From Candolleomyces eurysporus (taxonomy: Eukaryota; Basidiomycota; Agaricomycetes; Agaricales; Psathyrellaceae): a DNA stretch of 20,374 nucleotides. The stretch's first letter is position 1. Every line of letters begins with the position of its first letter. Shown piece by piece: positions 1 to 10,325 of this stretch. The notes below the pieces were generated by a model. That model worked only from the letters and a program-made list of their open reading frames with translations, was not told where the DNA came from and ran no database searches. Made by a program: the position numbers and the translations under genes. The stretch covers positions 1-20,374 of the forward strand of contig JANBPK010001024.1 of the NCBI GenBank assembly GCA_027579435.1. The letters are read 5' to 3'.

Positions 1-734
1 CTGGTACATCTCTCTCTCTCTTTCTCCCTCAGGTCCGGTACGCCGTCAAACCCGAAACACGAAACTTCATCGTCGCCTTCGTTATCATCTCTGGCAAGCG
101 TCATATTCTACTCGATCGTCCACAGATGAGCATTTGTCCAATGGCTATTCCTTGGGGTATTCATCGTCGCCGAGCGCTTCTCCCTGACGAGCATCATCCC
201 GGGAATCATGCGTCACCTTAACTTTGATTTGGGGAGGGGCATGTTAATACCGTGAGCGTTCATCTCTATCATTCTCTGCTGCCTCTACAATACCGACTAT
301 CAACTGACAGGCTCTGCTCTTGTTCCTATCATCCCCAGTACACACTGAAGCCGCCTTTCTTCCCAAAGCGTCGCGAAACAGGTCTTCACCCGAGACGACA
401 AGGACGCATTCGACTTGATTGAGCCAGGAGAGATGCACCACTTCCAAGCTCGAGAAACCCGACGTGTCCAATCGATAGGAGTCTGGGATATGTATTTGCG
501 CTCCCTGAACTTTCCAAGCTGGAAGGATCTCTCCGGCCATCTTCCACCGTTTGAATCACGGGTTGTTTTCTTGCATTTTCTTAATATTTGTGGATGCATC
601 TTTGAGTATAGAAGTCGCGCAAGTACATGCATTGTACGGACTACGTGCTGTGTATCTTAGGTATACCCTAGTCACGGTGCAGAATGGGACTACGTTGAGG
701 CTTTCACGGACCTTCCTACCCAACCCCGTTTTGA
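1..734. other. No confident gene; CT-rich tract with possible 3' splice site
   Basis: Positions 11-33 form a CT-rich tract ending in CAG, which looks like a polypyrimidine tract and 3' splice site. A plus-strand terminal exon could follow, but all three frames after it close within about 160 nt and none resembles a known protein. A minus-strand frame of 98 codons at 244-540 is open but has no recognisable motif. I see nothing else supportable in this stretch. Confidence 0.3.
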
Positions 735-1521
735 TTACAGCGGTACAATGGTTTGCAGATTGACGGAAAATCCGAGTTTTCGAAACTTAGTGGCAAGAAG
801 GATTCCGGCTTGGCTGTCCCACCGGCGCACTGCGGCGCTGTACTTGTTCTTCTTTGTAGCTGAGGCGGGGGTAACTTGGAGGTACGATGCAGCATCTTCA
901 GCGCTTTCAATCTGGGCAGCGTGAATAGCAGCAACGGGGTCCACTGCACCAACCCCGGTGTCATGGAGATTCACCTTTCCATAGTCCATCAGTGTTTGCA
1001 CACAAAGCATGGTCTTAATGTTCCAGCCATTCTTATGATTGGCCTTGGAGGTGCATCTTCCGTGAGTCATTTTTAGCGCCTTTCAGTAAATGGTTAGGGA
1101 TTGCATTTTCCATTTGCTTGTCCTTTCCCTTTCCTTTCCCTTTCTTATCGTATCTTCATTCTTTTACTATTGTATTCCTTTTTTCTGTCGATCTCCACCC
1201 GCCAAATTGGTACCGTCCCTCGCTGACACAGCGGAACCTGCAACGTCTTCAGTACTCGTTTCTCCCTCCTGGTTTTTCGGCTTTCCTATGCCCAGAAAAG
1301 TTTTGAAGCCTCTTTTAACATTCTTACCCATCTTCTGCACACCCTCTTCCGCTCTGTCAACCCCCTCTACGACTCGTGCTTTGAATCGGCCCAGTTCTGC
1401 TGGGGGGTCGACTGCCATCGAGGCCTGGCGTCGCAGCACGAGACGAGATCGGCGTGTTGCGCTCCGGATTGTCAGGAGGTCCACGATTGCCTCGCCCTCC
1501 AGAATGAGTAGATTCAGCCAT
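735..1521 (-). pseudogene. Truncated NACHT-WD40 (NLR-like) pseudogene copy
   Basis: This is a broken paralogue of the gene at 3148-7416. The start at 1521 gives MAESTHSGG, matching MSEFTDSGG of the main gene, and is followed by the shared ATPG-DGS--PSR stretch. After a frame change, KRGFKTFLGIGKPKN (near 1290) matches EKGFKSLFDRGKPKN of the main gene. Further on, VGAVDPVAAI (near 950) matches MGAVDTGAAA. At about 789-832 the sequence jumps to the end of a WD40 unit (RRWDSQAGILLAT). The helical region and the whole NACHT domain are absent. A pyrimidine-rich stretch (about 1115-1145, plus strand) and unrelated sequence interrupt the copy. With at least one frameshift and the core deleted it cannot make a working sensor. 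It could be an internal deletion derivative or a patchwork from recombination. Confidence 0.7.
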
Positions 1522-1529
1522 ATCAATCG

Positions 1530-2420
1530 GTTAGTTGGTTGGTTCGAAAAACGCGGTTAGATCGCAAAGTTTTGACAGTGGATGGTGGTCCAAGTTCAAG
1601 TTGCGGCGAGGAAGCCTCGAGGCAGCTCTCATGGTGATCATCGACGGGCATCCCGTGACTCTGCGGTTAGGCGTCTGGATGTTAGTTCGGCCGATGCTCT
1701 GTCGGCCCAGCGCCGATGCGCTCTCGAAATTATCTGGAAAACTGCACGAATCGTGGGGTGGGTAAGACGTTGCAAAGATTCGTCATTGACGAGCGTAGTA
1801 ACACGCGAAACAAGAAGCACACATGTAAACGGTAGATAAAGCATAAAAAATGCATGGGTATTGAATCTCCAGACAGCGAACGGAAAACGAAAGATAGTCC
1901 GCCACCCGAGATGCAAGGCTCAAGATACTGAACCTGAGGCACGTCGTCCGAGGAAGTCAAAGGTGACCCTACACCCAACGAACCGTCAGCTCGTCGCATC
2001 CAACTTAGTCGCAGAGAGGGAAAGAATAGACAAGAGCAGCACGTACCTTCTGCACTCTCGCCCATGATGAGAAGATATCTTGGACCTCTACAATATTCAA
2101 CTCCAACCCAAGCTCAGACTTGGTGTGGTGCCCAGTCCATTATTCGAAGTGGTTGAAGTGGCTGTAGGGTCCATTTGCAAAGTTTGAGGAACTTGCCTCT
2201 GTCTGTGTATCGTGTGATTTGTTGAAGCCGCTGGCGCAGAGGGTGGGGACAAAGTAGGCATCTACACGGGTGTAAAACTTAGTTTGGTGTGCATAGGTCA
2301 TGATGGGGAGAAGGCGACGAACCGGACAGTGACTCGGAGAATTTTCCTCAGATAGCAAGCAGTTCACTGAATGTTGAGAGATTAGCTTTGCCAACGAGCT
2401 TGCAAAGCTTGCCACAACAT
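1530..2420 (-). repeat. NLR upstream region, copy 1 (about 0.9 kb)
   Basis: The region matches 7420-8100 in patches and in the same order: the 52-bp block, a patch around GGTAGATA and GGGTATT (near 1832-1870), and a patch around 2265-2360 containing TTTGGTGTGCATA and GGAGAA. The part at about 2060-2185 also matches 15107-15255. Open frames within it (for example 2140-2415, minus) are not preserved between copies, so I read it as a duplicated 5' flank or the relic of a small upstream gene rather than a live gene. Confidence 0.55.
1555..1606 (-). promoter_or_regulatory. 52-bp conserved upstream block, pseudogene copy
   Basis: This block lies 34 bp upstream of the pseudogene start codon. It is identical to 7439-7490, upstream of the main NLR gene, at 51 of 52 positions. 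The one difference is TTTCGAC in the main copy against TTTTGAC here, a C-to-T change in a CpG. The position suggests core promoter or 5' UTR; the function is inferred. Confidence 0.5.
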
Positions 2421-2694
2421 GGTAGTAAGGTGCATTCTCTGCTTGGACTCAAAATAAAGGGTCAAAAACCCTGCGTCAACCCAGTACTCACTTGTTAGAA
2501 TTTGGTGCAGAAGCCCTGGTGGCTACACAGTCTGTATTAGGTTATTTTGTAGTGTAGGGTTAGGGCTACCTGCCAGCTCATTACTGTAGCTCTCCCATCA
2601 ATGCATCTTGCCCTTGTACACTCTACTTGCTCTGTGGCCAATTCTGTGTCTGTGTGTGTGCCCCTCATCTCTCTCTATCCTGTGCTTTCTCCCT
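2421..2694. other. Gene-free spacer at the edge of the CpG desert
   Basis: No gene is recognisable. CpG stops almost completely here: after the one at 2473, only 2827 and 5070 are found before 5195. A short TAGGGTTAGGG lies at 2555-2565. Confidence 0.4.
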
Positions 2695-3146
2695 GCTATT
2701 CCCTTCCCAGTTTAACACTCACTGACCACACCCCAATAGCAATTGTGCTCAACATCAGTAAGAACCTGGCACCAAAAATGGAATTTAAGTATTTTAGAAT
2801 GACTGACAAGGACAAATTCAAGAAATCGCTTGAAGGTCAACTCTGAGGTCAGGATCCAGACAAACCAATATCAAATGAAGTAACATTCACCCACTGAATT
2901 GGAGGCCCTGTGAAAGTGATCAAGGAGATGATTGAGACTGATGTACCTACCAGCTCACCAATGGAAAATACAAATAGATGGTGGAACAAAGAGCTAGATG
3001 ATATAAGAGCCCAAAAGCAGAAGCCAAGTCACCTCCATGAGCTCTTTTGTGCAGCAAAGATTTATGGTAGTGTACAACAAATACTATACATGCAAGTGTT
3101 TGAGAGAAGTGACAGATATCTGGGGTATAAATCTGAGAGATTCTAA
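2695..3146 (+). mobile_element. LINE (non-LTR retrotransposon) fragment, endonuclease end and linker
   Basis: One plus-strand frame runs through the segment with two in-frame TGA stops (2844-2846 and near 2895). It contains TDHTPIAIVL at 2721-2750, the SDH-type catalytic end of an apurinic-like endonuclease. MTDKDKFKKSLEGQL follows, and after the stops RWWNKELDDIRAQKQK (about 2973-3020), the Trp-Trp-Asn-Lys-Glu-Leu linker that precedes the reverse transcriptase in fungal LINEs of the Tad1/CgT1 kind. The reverse transcriptase and the first part of the endonuclease are missing. Both stops could be CGA to TGA changes, in keeping with the complete lack of CpG around them. The fragment ends two bases from the stop codon of the convergent NLR gene. 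Confidence 0.65.
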
Positions 3147-5069
3147 ACTAACTATGGATCTTTGCAACTTGAGAAATGTCAAGAGAATAGACTCTGCCAT
3201 TTGCACACCCAATGGCTGCAAGTAAAGATGTGGAGTCAAGAGATACTGTGGAAGCCTGCCAGCTTGATGGAAACCAGCAAATTGGAACCACAGTTAATGA
3301 CAGAGGTTGGCCAGTCAGTTTAACTTTGACCAATCCAGAAACAGAGGGGGCATGTTTTGTAAGGTGTGCATATAATGTTGAAGAGTGAACAAAAAGCATG
3401 AAAAGGGATTCACCTTCAAAGGTGGAAAGAAGGGTTCCAGCTTGGCTGTCCCACAGGTGCACTGTCTTGTCATCTGATGCAGATGCCAGCCTTTGCCCAT
3501 CAGGTGAGAAGGCAACACTCTTTACCCTATTGGAATGGCCTTTAAGAGTGGCAAGAAGGGTTCCTGCTTGGCTGTCCCACAGGCACACTGTCTTGTCATA
3601 TGATGCAGATGCCAGCCTTTGCCCATCAGGTGAGAAGGCAACACTGTTTACCCCTTCAGAATGGCCTTTAAGAGTGGCAAGAAGGGTTCCTGCTTGGCTG
3701 TCCCACAGGCACACTCTGCTATCTGAAGATGCAGATGCCAGCCTTTGCCCATCAGCTGAGAAGGCAACAATGTTTATAGAGTCTGTATGGCCCTTCAAAA
3801 CTGCAAGCTCCATTGGCCATGTTGTATCTCCTTTTGTAACATATACTTGATCCTTCTGCCCTTGGTACATTTTCTGAATAGTTGTTTGCTTTGGTGCCAG
3901 AGGTATGCAAGACCAATATATATGCAAGGGTGCCCTTCTGATAATGCTGGAGTTCAGCAAAAGAAATCTCTGGCTATCTTCAATGGTTTGTTTCAATGAC
4001 TCTGAGCTATTGTGACTCTTCTACAGTTATTGTGATATGTTTTAGTAAATATTAGACCATGATTACCATCTATGGTTGACATACCAATTTTGCCAAGGTT
4101 GTTTTCAGCATAGTGTGTGCTATGTCCAGCTGTTTGATGTAGGTCAATACTTCAAGCCAATGCATTAGATGCTTCTTTGAGAATTCCTCTAACAAGGCAA
4201 TTAGATCTGAGTCCATTCCCTCCAGTTTGCCAAGGTGGTTAGCCCAGTAGCACACTGCATATTCCAACTCTTTGGAAATGTGGTCTGTAGTCAGGCCTTC
4301 TTTGAGCAAGTCATCCAGGTCTTTGTATTGATCCTCAGAAGGTACAGACACTTGGCAAATATTGAACTTGAGTTGCTTGTTCATTACTTTTAGGCAATAC
4401 TTTGCCAATTCCAGATGCTGCTCCTTTTCCACAATTTGGAATTCAGAGGGACAAGAAGGCCCAGTGATGAAGTCTGGAAAAGATTTGTGATGGGCCTTGT
4501 ATGTGAGGGCAGGGCCTTCACCCAATGGAGCAAGAACAGAATGCAAGTTGGCCAAGGCAGCATTGATAGCAGCCTCTGTCTCTTTTAGCAGATTTGCTAA
4601 AATTGGGGCAGGAAGAGGAACCTGAAGGGCTAGAATAGCACCAACAATCTTTTTGAATCTACTGAGCCATCTTTTCTGCCTTTCCAGGAGGCTTTGCAGA
4701 TTTAAGCACATTGAGATATAAAGCATCCAATTGAGACATTGGACTAGCATTATCAGCCTGAAAATTCAAAAGCTGTGCAAGTTGGCCAATGGGATCAAGA
4801 TATTGTTTATCAAGTACAAACTTGATGGCAGTGGATGCAAAAATGAAGAGTTTCCCAGATATTTTGGCAAGTTTAGCCTTGTCCCCTGCTATTGGTTGCC
4901 AGGAAGGATGATATGAGTCTCCCAGAGCCTCCTGCATTTTGAGTGGGGACAAGCAATCATGTAAATACAGAGAAATATCCTGCTCAGCTACCAGCTCATC
5001 TATTTCCTGAAGATGGAAGACATTTGCATCTGGTGTGCCCATATACTTGCTTCTCAGATCCAGCTCTGG
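2829..5069. other. CpG desert (no CpG in 2,241 bp)
   Basis: Reading line by line, I find no CG dinucleotide from 2829 to 5069. Single CpGs lie at 2473, 2827 and 5070, and CpG is then frequent from 5195 on. The stretch is rich in TG and CA. It covers most of the LINE fragment and the 3' half of the NLR gene, including part of exon 6, intron 6 and the WD40 exon. Such loss is what long-term cytosine methylation with deamination, or a repeat-directed mutation process, would leave. Confidence 0.85.
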
Positions 5070-7416
5070 ACGAGTGGTAAGCAAAATCTTGACATTTGGC
5101 AACTGAGAGACAGAGGATATGATAAGTTTCAAAACATTAGAGGCATCAGGTTCAACACATTCATCCAGAGCATCAAAGACCAGAACAAGTGGAGTCGATC
5201 TTTGCTTGAGCAGTGGACGGAGTGGCTCGGCAATAAGCACGCTGAACTGCTGCGTGAGAACCTTGCTTAGCGCATCACGATTCCCTGTAATGGCGTTTGC
5301 AATAGCTGCGCCATAAGATGCATCGTAGTGGGCAAGCTGATATGCAATAGTATGCACAAAGCCCAAAGATTTCTTTCGATCTTCTTGATCTCGAGAAAAA
5401 AAAGAACGTTGCCCCAAGAGAGTTGATGCCTGCCGCACGCTGTGCTACAGTCATGGCCACAGTAGACTTGCCGATCCCAGCAATGCCATCGAGAACATAG
5501 AGTGGGGGGCGGCCATCAGAGATAGAGCCACTCATCCAGCGCCCGACATTAGCCAACAGTGCGGAGCGGGTACCTTCGAAGCAGGACACAACCTTGTCCG
5601 CAACCTCCTGTGAGTCATAGGCAGCACCAGGAACCCATTTGAGTCGGTCAAGAGCGGCATTCTAATCGTCCAGTTAATGAAAACGACCATTGATTAACGT
5701 ACACGGAGAACAGACCTCGAAGTGTTTGTCAAGCGTAGAGAGACCCTGCATCCATTCTGCCTGCTCCTGAACAGTGGCGAGGATGTTGCTCAAGACAATC
5801 GTCCCCGCAATGTGATTTTCGATCTGTCCAACACACGTGAGTTGTTACCGCAAAGATATCAGGCCTATCAGAAGCGTACCCAAAAGCATTGCAAGAGTTC
5901 GTCGAGTTTCTTGTTTGCATTCTTGAGAACCTCGACATCATCTTCCACCAGCACGTACGCCGCAAATCCTGTCGACTTTTCCTTCATCGTAGCTTTCAAA
6001 GCGTCCTGTATCCCCCTGTAGCCAGAAGGTCACTTGACGTTGGACCAAGTAACGAAAGAAGATACGTACGCCACAAGACGTCGAACGCTATCCTTCAGAT
6101 CCTCTGGCAGCAACTTCAGATGCTCCGACAGCAGCTCCAGGTCTTCCAACAGCTGCTTTGTATCCTTTCCTTGACTAATGGCATTTACGATACTCGAGCC
6201 CAGGAGATTGCAACGTTGCTCCAGAATCTGCACTTCTTCCTTGTTGGAGTTGACTTTCTGTGCAACGTTTGAGTGACATACATGAAAGCGAGAACGAACG
6301 CATACCTCGACAACATCCACCACTTTCAGCAATGCTTCAGCCGGACCTTTGAACGGCTCAGGAATGAGAGTTGCCGCGATACCCAGCGCAGTCTTGAATG
6401 TCCCTCCCGCGAGGGCCCAGAGCTTGGAGGAATTTGTAGCAGACGTCGACTCCTTCGCGGCGCTGTGAGCTATCCCAGGGGCAGGAGCGGGCGGACCTTC
6501 AGGGGCTTCCTGCATATTGTGAGCGCCGACCTGCTCCGCAGCGAGAACGGGCGGCGAGGCAGCGGAGGCGAGCGCGGTCTTCTGGAAAGCACCGTGGTCA
6601 TCGTCTGTAGCAACTGAAGTAAGGGTTGCCTTGGGTTGAACGGGGGACGTGGTCTCTTGGAGGTTGTTGGCGGGTGTAGAAGGGGGGACAGTCTCAATGC
6701 CATGGGCCTGGGGAACACTGCCCGTGGTATCCAATTCCATTTCGGTGGCTTCAACAGCAGCAAGTGAGTTATAGCCAAGTCGTACAGCGCTGGAACCCTC
6801 ACCGATGGACGCCAGAGTGGTTTCGATGCCATGGCTAGTGGCGGCCTCCTCTTCATGCTTCGGAACAAGTGGAGTGATCGGGGTCTCCGCCGAAGCGGTT
6901 TGTTCGTTCTTCGCAGCTGAAAGAGACGCAGCGTAAGTAGAGTTGGGGAAAAGATGATGCCGCTTCCTGACCTGTTCCAAGTTCGGCAGGGGCACTGGGA
7001 GCCTCCTCTGCGCTCGGGGTCCCTACAACAGCAGCAGCCCCAGTGTCGACAGCGCCCATTCCACCGGCCGCAGAAACTTCCCCATCCCTACCCATGACAT
7101 CGGCATTGTTGCCCGACCCCGAAGCAGCAGCACCCCCAGCGTCTTGAGGCCTTGTTTCTCCCTCTCCCTCGTTCTTCGGCTTGCCTCGATCGAACAACGA
7201 CTTGAAACCCTTCTCCGCCTTCTGCGCGCGTCTTTCCATCTTANCCTTCCCCTTTTTATACTTCTCCCCCGCCCACACTCTCAATCCGCTGGCTCTGCTG
7301 GGGGTTTGACTGCCATCGGTACCTGGCGTCGCAGCGCCAGACGGAGTTGGCGTGTGCTCCGGATTGTTGTGAAGGCCGAGGTTTTCACCTCCTCCAGAGT
7401 CAGTAAATTCGGACAT
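3148..7416 (-). CDS. NACHT-WD40 NLR-like (STAND) protein, seven exons, two frame breaks
   Basis: Exons on the minus strand: 7416-6972, 6916-6306, 6257-6070, 6015-5880, 5823-5716, 5661-4085 and 4020-3148. All introns are GT-AG and 48-64 nt long. With both frame breaks allowed for, the product is about 1,311 residues. Residues 1-300 are Ala/Pro/Glu-rich and disordered. Residues 310-495 are helical and resemble the four-helix HeLo/MLKL-like N-terminus of fungal NLRs (inference). NACHT follows with P-loop GIAGIGKST (about 555-563), FFFSRDQEDRK, Walker B FDALDEC (about 658-664) and LLTTRPE. The last exon has three WD40 repeats and a tail (ICWFPSSWQ, IGCANGRVYSL) typical of these proteins. One extra A in an A8 run (5396-5403) breaks the frame just after the P-loop, and one extra base at about 4659-4661 breaks it again. 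Exon 6 has 1,577 nt, exactly two more than a multiple of three. The family senses non-self ligands and may trigger cell death. It is either a recent pseudogene or an intact gene with sequencing errors. Confidence 0.8.
3415..3792 (-). repeat. Three tandem 126-bp WD40 units
   Basis: The units are 3792-3667, 3666-3541 and 3540-3415 in reading order, each 42 codons. They share VAFSPDGQRLASAS and LWDSQAGTLL. They differ mainly just after the His of the GH pair (TDSIN, SEGVN, NRVK), at one residue before the D of the blade turn (S, Y, D) and before LWDSQ (C, C, H). A full propeller needs about seven blades, so this array is short. Near-identity between units is usual for fungal NLRs, in which repeats are homogenised and shuffled. 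Confidence 0.85.
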
Positions 7417-7419
7417 ATT

Positions 7420-8100
7420 GGTTCGGTTTGTAAAGTTCGGTTAGATCGCAAAGTTTCGACAGTGGATGGTGGTCCAAGTTCAAGTTGCGGTCAGAGGGCC
7501 TCGAGGCAGTCCTGACGCTGATCATCGATGACCATCCCATGACATCCCCGGTCGCTGGGTTGGGCAACTAATCCTCCGACTCCGGGGTGCGGAGCCAATA
7601 CGGTCCCAAAGTAATCCCGAAACGAGCCGGCCGGAGGTTGAGCGGTTCAGTAAGAAGTAGAAATAGTCGTACTTGACGGCGTATTCAAATTATGAAGACG
7701 AGGAGCACATGGTAGATAGACCGTAAAAACATATGGGTATTAGATTTCCAAACACCAGACGAACAACGAAATCGAATCCACCATTCACTGATCCCCAAGG
7801 TTAAAGAATGTCGAGTCTGGGGATCTCATCCAAGAAAATCAAATATGACCCTAAGGTGGCCGCTTTCTGTTGGAAGGTATGCAGAGAGGCTAGGTCGACC
7901 ATTTGCAGAGCTGGGGGATGTTGTCTTCGTCCGTGCACCGCAGAATCTTGTCGGAGTTGCTGGTGTAGTGAGTGGCTACGAACGACATGTCTATACAGGG
8001 GTAGAATTTGGTTTAGTGTGCGTATGTTATGATAGGGAGCAGCAGACGTACCGAACGGTGATAGGGAGAACTCGCTTCAGATAACAAACGAGTCAGAGTA
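7420..8100 (-). repeat. NLR upstream region, copy 2
   Basis: The order of patches is the same as in 1530-2420. At 7858-7915 it also matches the third copy (15190-15250), both sharing AGAGAGGCTAGGTCGACC. Read on the minus strand, copies 2 and 3 share a short open peptide beginning PALQ-VDLASL-TFQQ, which copy 1 has lost. A minus-strand frame starting MSFVATHYT (about 7990) is open for some 32 codons. Whether this marks a small gene or only a 5' flank is not decidable here. Confidence 0.5.
7439..7490 (-). promoter_or_regulatory. 52-bp conserved upstream block, main NLR gene
   Basis: This is the partner of 1555-1606 at 51/52 identity and lies 23 bp upstream of the NLR start codon at 7416. Being next to the start, it is probably core promoter or 5' UTR. 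I see no clear TATA box in it. Confidence 0.5.
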
Positions 8101-8164
8101 AATTCGTCGTGAGACGTTGCCTGAAGACAGAATCAACGTCCGAGGTGTAGAGAGGTGACGAAAA

Positions 8165-10325
8165 GCACGCACGTTTTCCTGGAAATCGCTCCTTCCAATA
8201 CAAGGTTTTGCAACTTATCGTCAACAACGCGCAGAGGCAGAGAAGCAGAGTACACACCGATTCTCGCAAATCGCAACACCCACATTGCTATTCTTGACGT
8301 ATGCAGGCGTCTTCAGCCAATCTTCCTGTTCCACGGGCAACTTGGCCTATTCATAATGTAAATATACACACAAGCCAAAACCATGAAATCGGCAAAAAAA
8401 TTCCGCACATTAACGATATATGACGTCGGACAAACAACAGTCAAAACCAAACTCCTCTTCGCCAACCGTTACTGTGCAGCACCACAAAGTGCTGCGGTAT
8501 GGCGTCCGGTGGGCGAGCAATGAGTGGAATTCGTTCGCTGAACGTCTGCTGGAAACCCAGGAGGTCGGTATCATCCGTCCCTGTAAAACAGGTTGGTAGG
8601 TTTACCCCGACACGTTGCTTCAAGTGCTCGCTGCCGGCGAAACCTCTAACGAGCAGAAGAACGTGTAGAGGCTGGTCGACTTGAGGGAGTTTCTCCCCGA
8701 GCAGCTGGAGAACCAACGTCACGCGATGAGCAAACATCAGGATAGGAAGAATATGCAAAGCGCTACACACCTGGCCTAGACTGGACCAAGGACGGCTCTT
8801 TGAAGCAAATTGCCTAGTATCGACAGCTCTCCATTGATGAAGCCGACGGTGGGATCGTGTGGAATTTTGTCGTTGAAGCATGCAAAGTGGAATATGTCGT
8901 CTGCGAGAAGGCACAAATTGTACGGTCAGGGTTCTCTCGAAAGTCAATCGCGATTGCAGGAAAACTTACTATCGCTTCGACACCGGAATAGTCAGAATAG
9001 CTCAGCTTATCGGATTCGCTAAATTAGTGCGCTGCAAAGATGAATCGGTAAGTCGAGACAATATCCAACAGACAGGGCTTCACACTCACTGAAGTAGGCG
9101 AACGACGCTGGATCGAGAAACGCAGGATGGTGCGTTATAAGAGTCAAGTTATCGATAACCTCAGTTAGTTCGACAGGTAACGCTGCGAAAGTCGAGGCTT
9201 ACGAACCTTCGCAAGCTTTCAGAACCCTAAATCAAGGAACAAAACTACCACGGTTCGCTCTCGACCAAGTGCAGATCTCCGCAGAATCAGGGAGCGCCAT
9301 GCGTCCAACAATCTACATGCAGAGGAGTCGACCATCAGGGCTGAGTTACTCAATGAATGATCAAATCTCACCTGGTACACAGCCAAATTGACCGTACCAA
9401 CGCCTGCATCGCAGACGATAAAGTGCTGCGAAGGCTTGAGGCGGTGAAGGTCCATGAAACGAACACAATGAACCACAGTGGCCTTGGGCTCCGTCCAGGC
9501 ATTGTTCCCTGCAAGGGTGCTCGCAACGAGACTAACGCATGATTTCGCAGCCTTCAGCGTGCCAGGCCGCTGGAACTATGTGCCAGACCTCTGCAGTGTC
9601 TACCAGGACAAGACTTGTCAGAATCGGTACGCGAAAAACGCGAGAAGAGGAAGCAAGATGCGGTCTAGCGTAATTACTGAGATCGGCGACAGACCCAATG
9701 TCTCTGGTGACCCAATCCTTGGCGTACTCCCAAAGGCAGGTGAGAGAGTTGATGATAAAGTCAATGAAGTCTCTCCCGGGCTGTAAGTGTCCGAAGATAA
9801 GTTAGTCAACGTGAGTACTCGTGTGGCAAGAGACGCAACAGGGATTTACTTACAAGCATAGTATCAGGTAACCTCGGATCCCTAGCAAACTCATCTCGAA
9901 AGGCACGGGAACCCAAGAACAATCTGAATCATTCGTGTTTTGAGGTGCCAATAATGGGACTTGCAGTTTTCGCCTCCGAGCTCCATGCGATAACGCGGCC
10001 AACTCGTCATCGTCATCGAGTATGTCGGGATCTGGAGCAGGGTGCTTCGTTGATGATAGAAATTAGGACGAGCGCAAATTCACGTACCTTGGGGAAGTTT
10101 TCGAGGCTAGGTAGGGGTCCGCTGGACCGATCCACCCAGTAATACGCGAAGAGGGCCAAACGCTGAAGACCCAGAACACTCACCGAAATCAATTGAAACT
10201 GACATCCTCCCCTCTGCAGCCTGCTAAGCGAAGCCCGCAGCCAACATAGGCAGACGGAGACGGTGGACTCGTCAATCCCGCGGGTGCGTCAAAGGCGGAC
10301 GGAGGGCGCTGAGACATGCCTGAAC
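8165..10325 (-). pseudogene. HSPA12-type Hsp70-like ATPase, tandem copy A (5'-truncated, degenerate)
   Basis: Read on the minus strand with several introns spliced, the copy has SSRITGWIG (about 10130), FARDPRLPDTML (about 9865), DFIDFIINSLTCLWEYAKDW (about 9770-9710) and the phosphate-2 motif FIVCDAGVGTVNLAVYQV (about 9425-9370). THHPAFLDPASF, GFINGELSILGNLLQRAV and LHVLLLVRGFAGSEHLKQRV (about 8690-8610, the adenosine-binding LVGGFG-type motif) follow. These are the hallmarks of fungal HSPA12-like actin-fold ATPases. Breaks include TGA at 9931-9929, TAA at 9026-9024 and TAG near 8777. Relative to copy B about 62 bp are missing near 10155, removing the start of the exon that completes the phosphate-1 loop. 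Exon 1 is also absent, because the 5' end joins the 3' end of copy B at about 10325. It is not functional as it stands. Confidence 0.7.

Noticed and set aside
244..632. Two overlapping minus-strand frames of 98 and 110 codons
   Set aside because: No motif, no supporting splice pattern and no match to other parts of the window.
735..1521. A real short NLR protein with N-terminal region fused to WD40
   Set aside because: At least one frameshift and unrelated inserted sequence separate the parts, so it reads as a pseudogene.
2555..2565. TAGGGTTAGGG, matching the fungal telomere repeat
   Set aside because: Fewer than two full units; too short to call an interstitial telomere.
3415..3792. Regular 126-bp direct repeats, at first sight array-like
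   Set aside because: They are protein-coding WD40 units without spacers, in a eukaryotic context; not a CRISPR array.
3398..3850. Plus-strand open frame of 150 codons with a repeated ARRVPAWLSHRHTVLS pattern
   Set aside because: It is the opposite-strand shadow of the three WD40 units of the NLR gene.
8441..8947. A single 168-codon minus-strand protein
   Set aside because: It reads through two introns of HSPA12-like copy A; only its second half (from LLGEKLPQVD on) is in the real frame.
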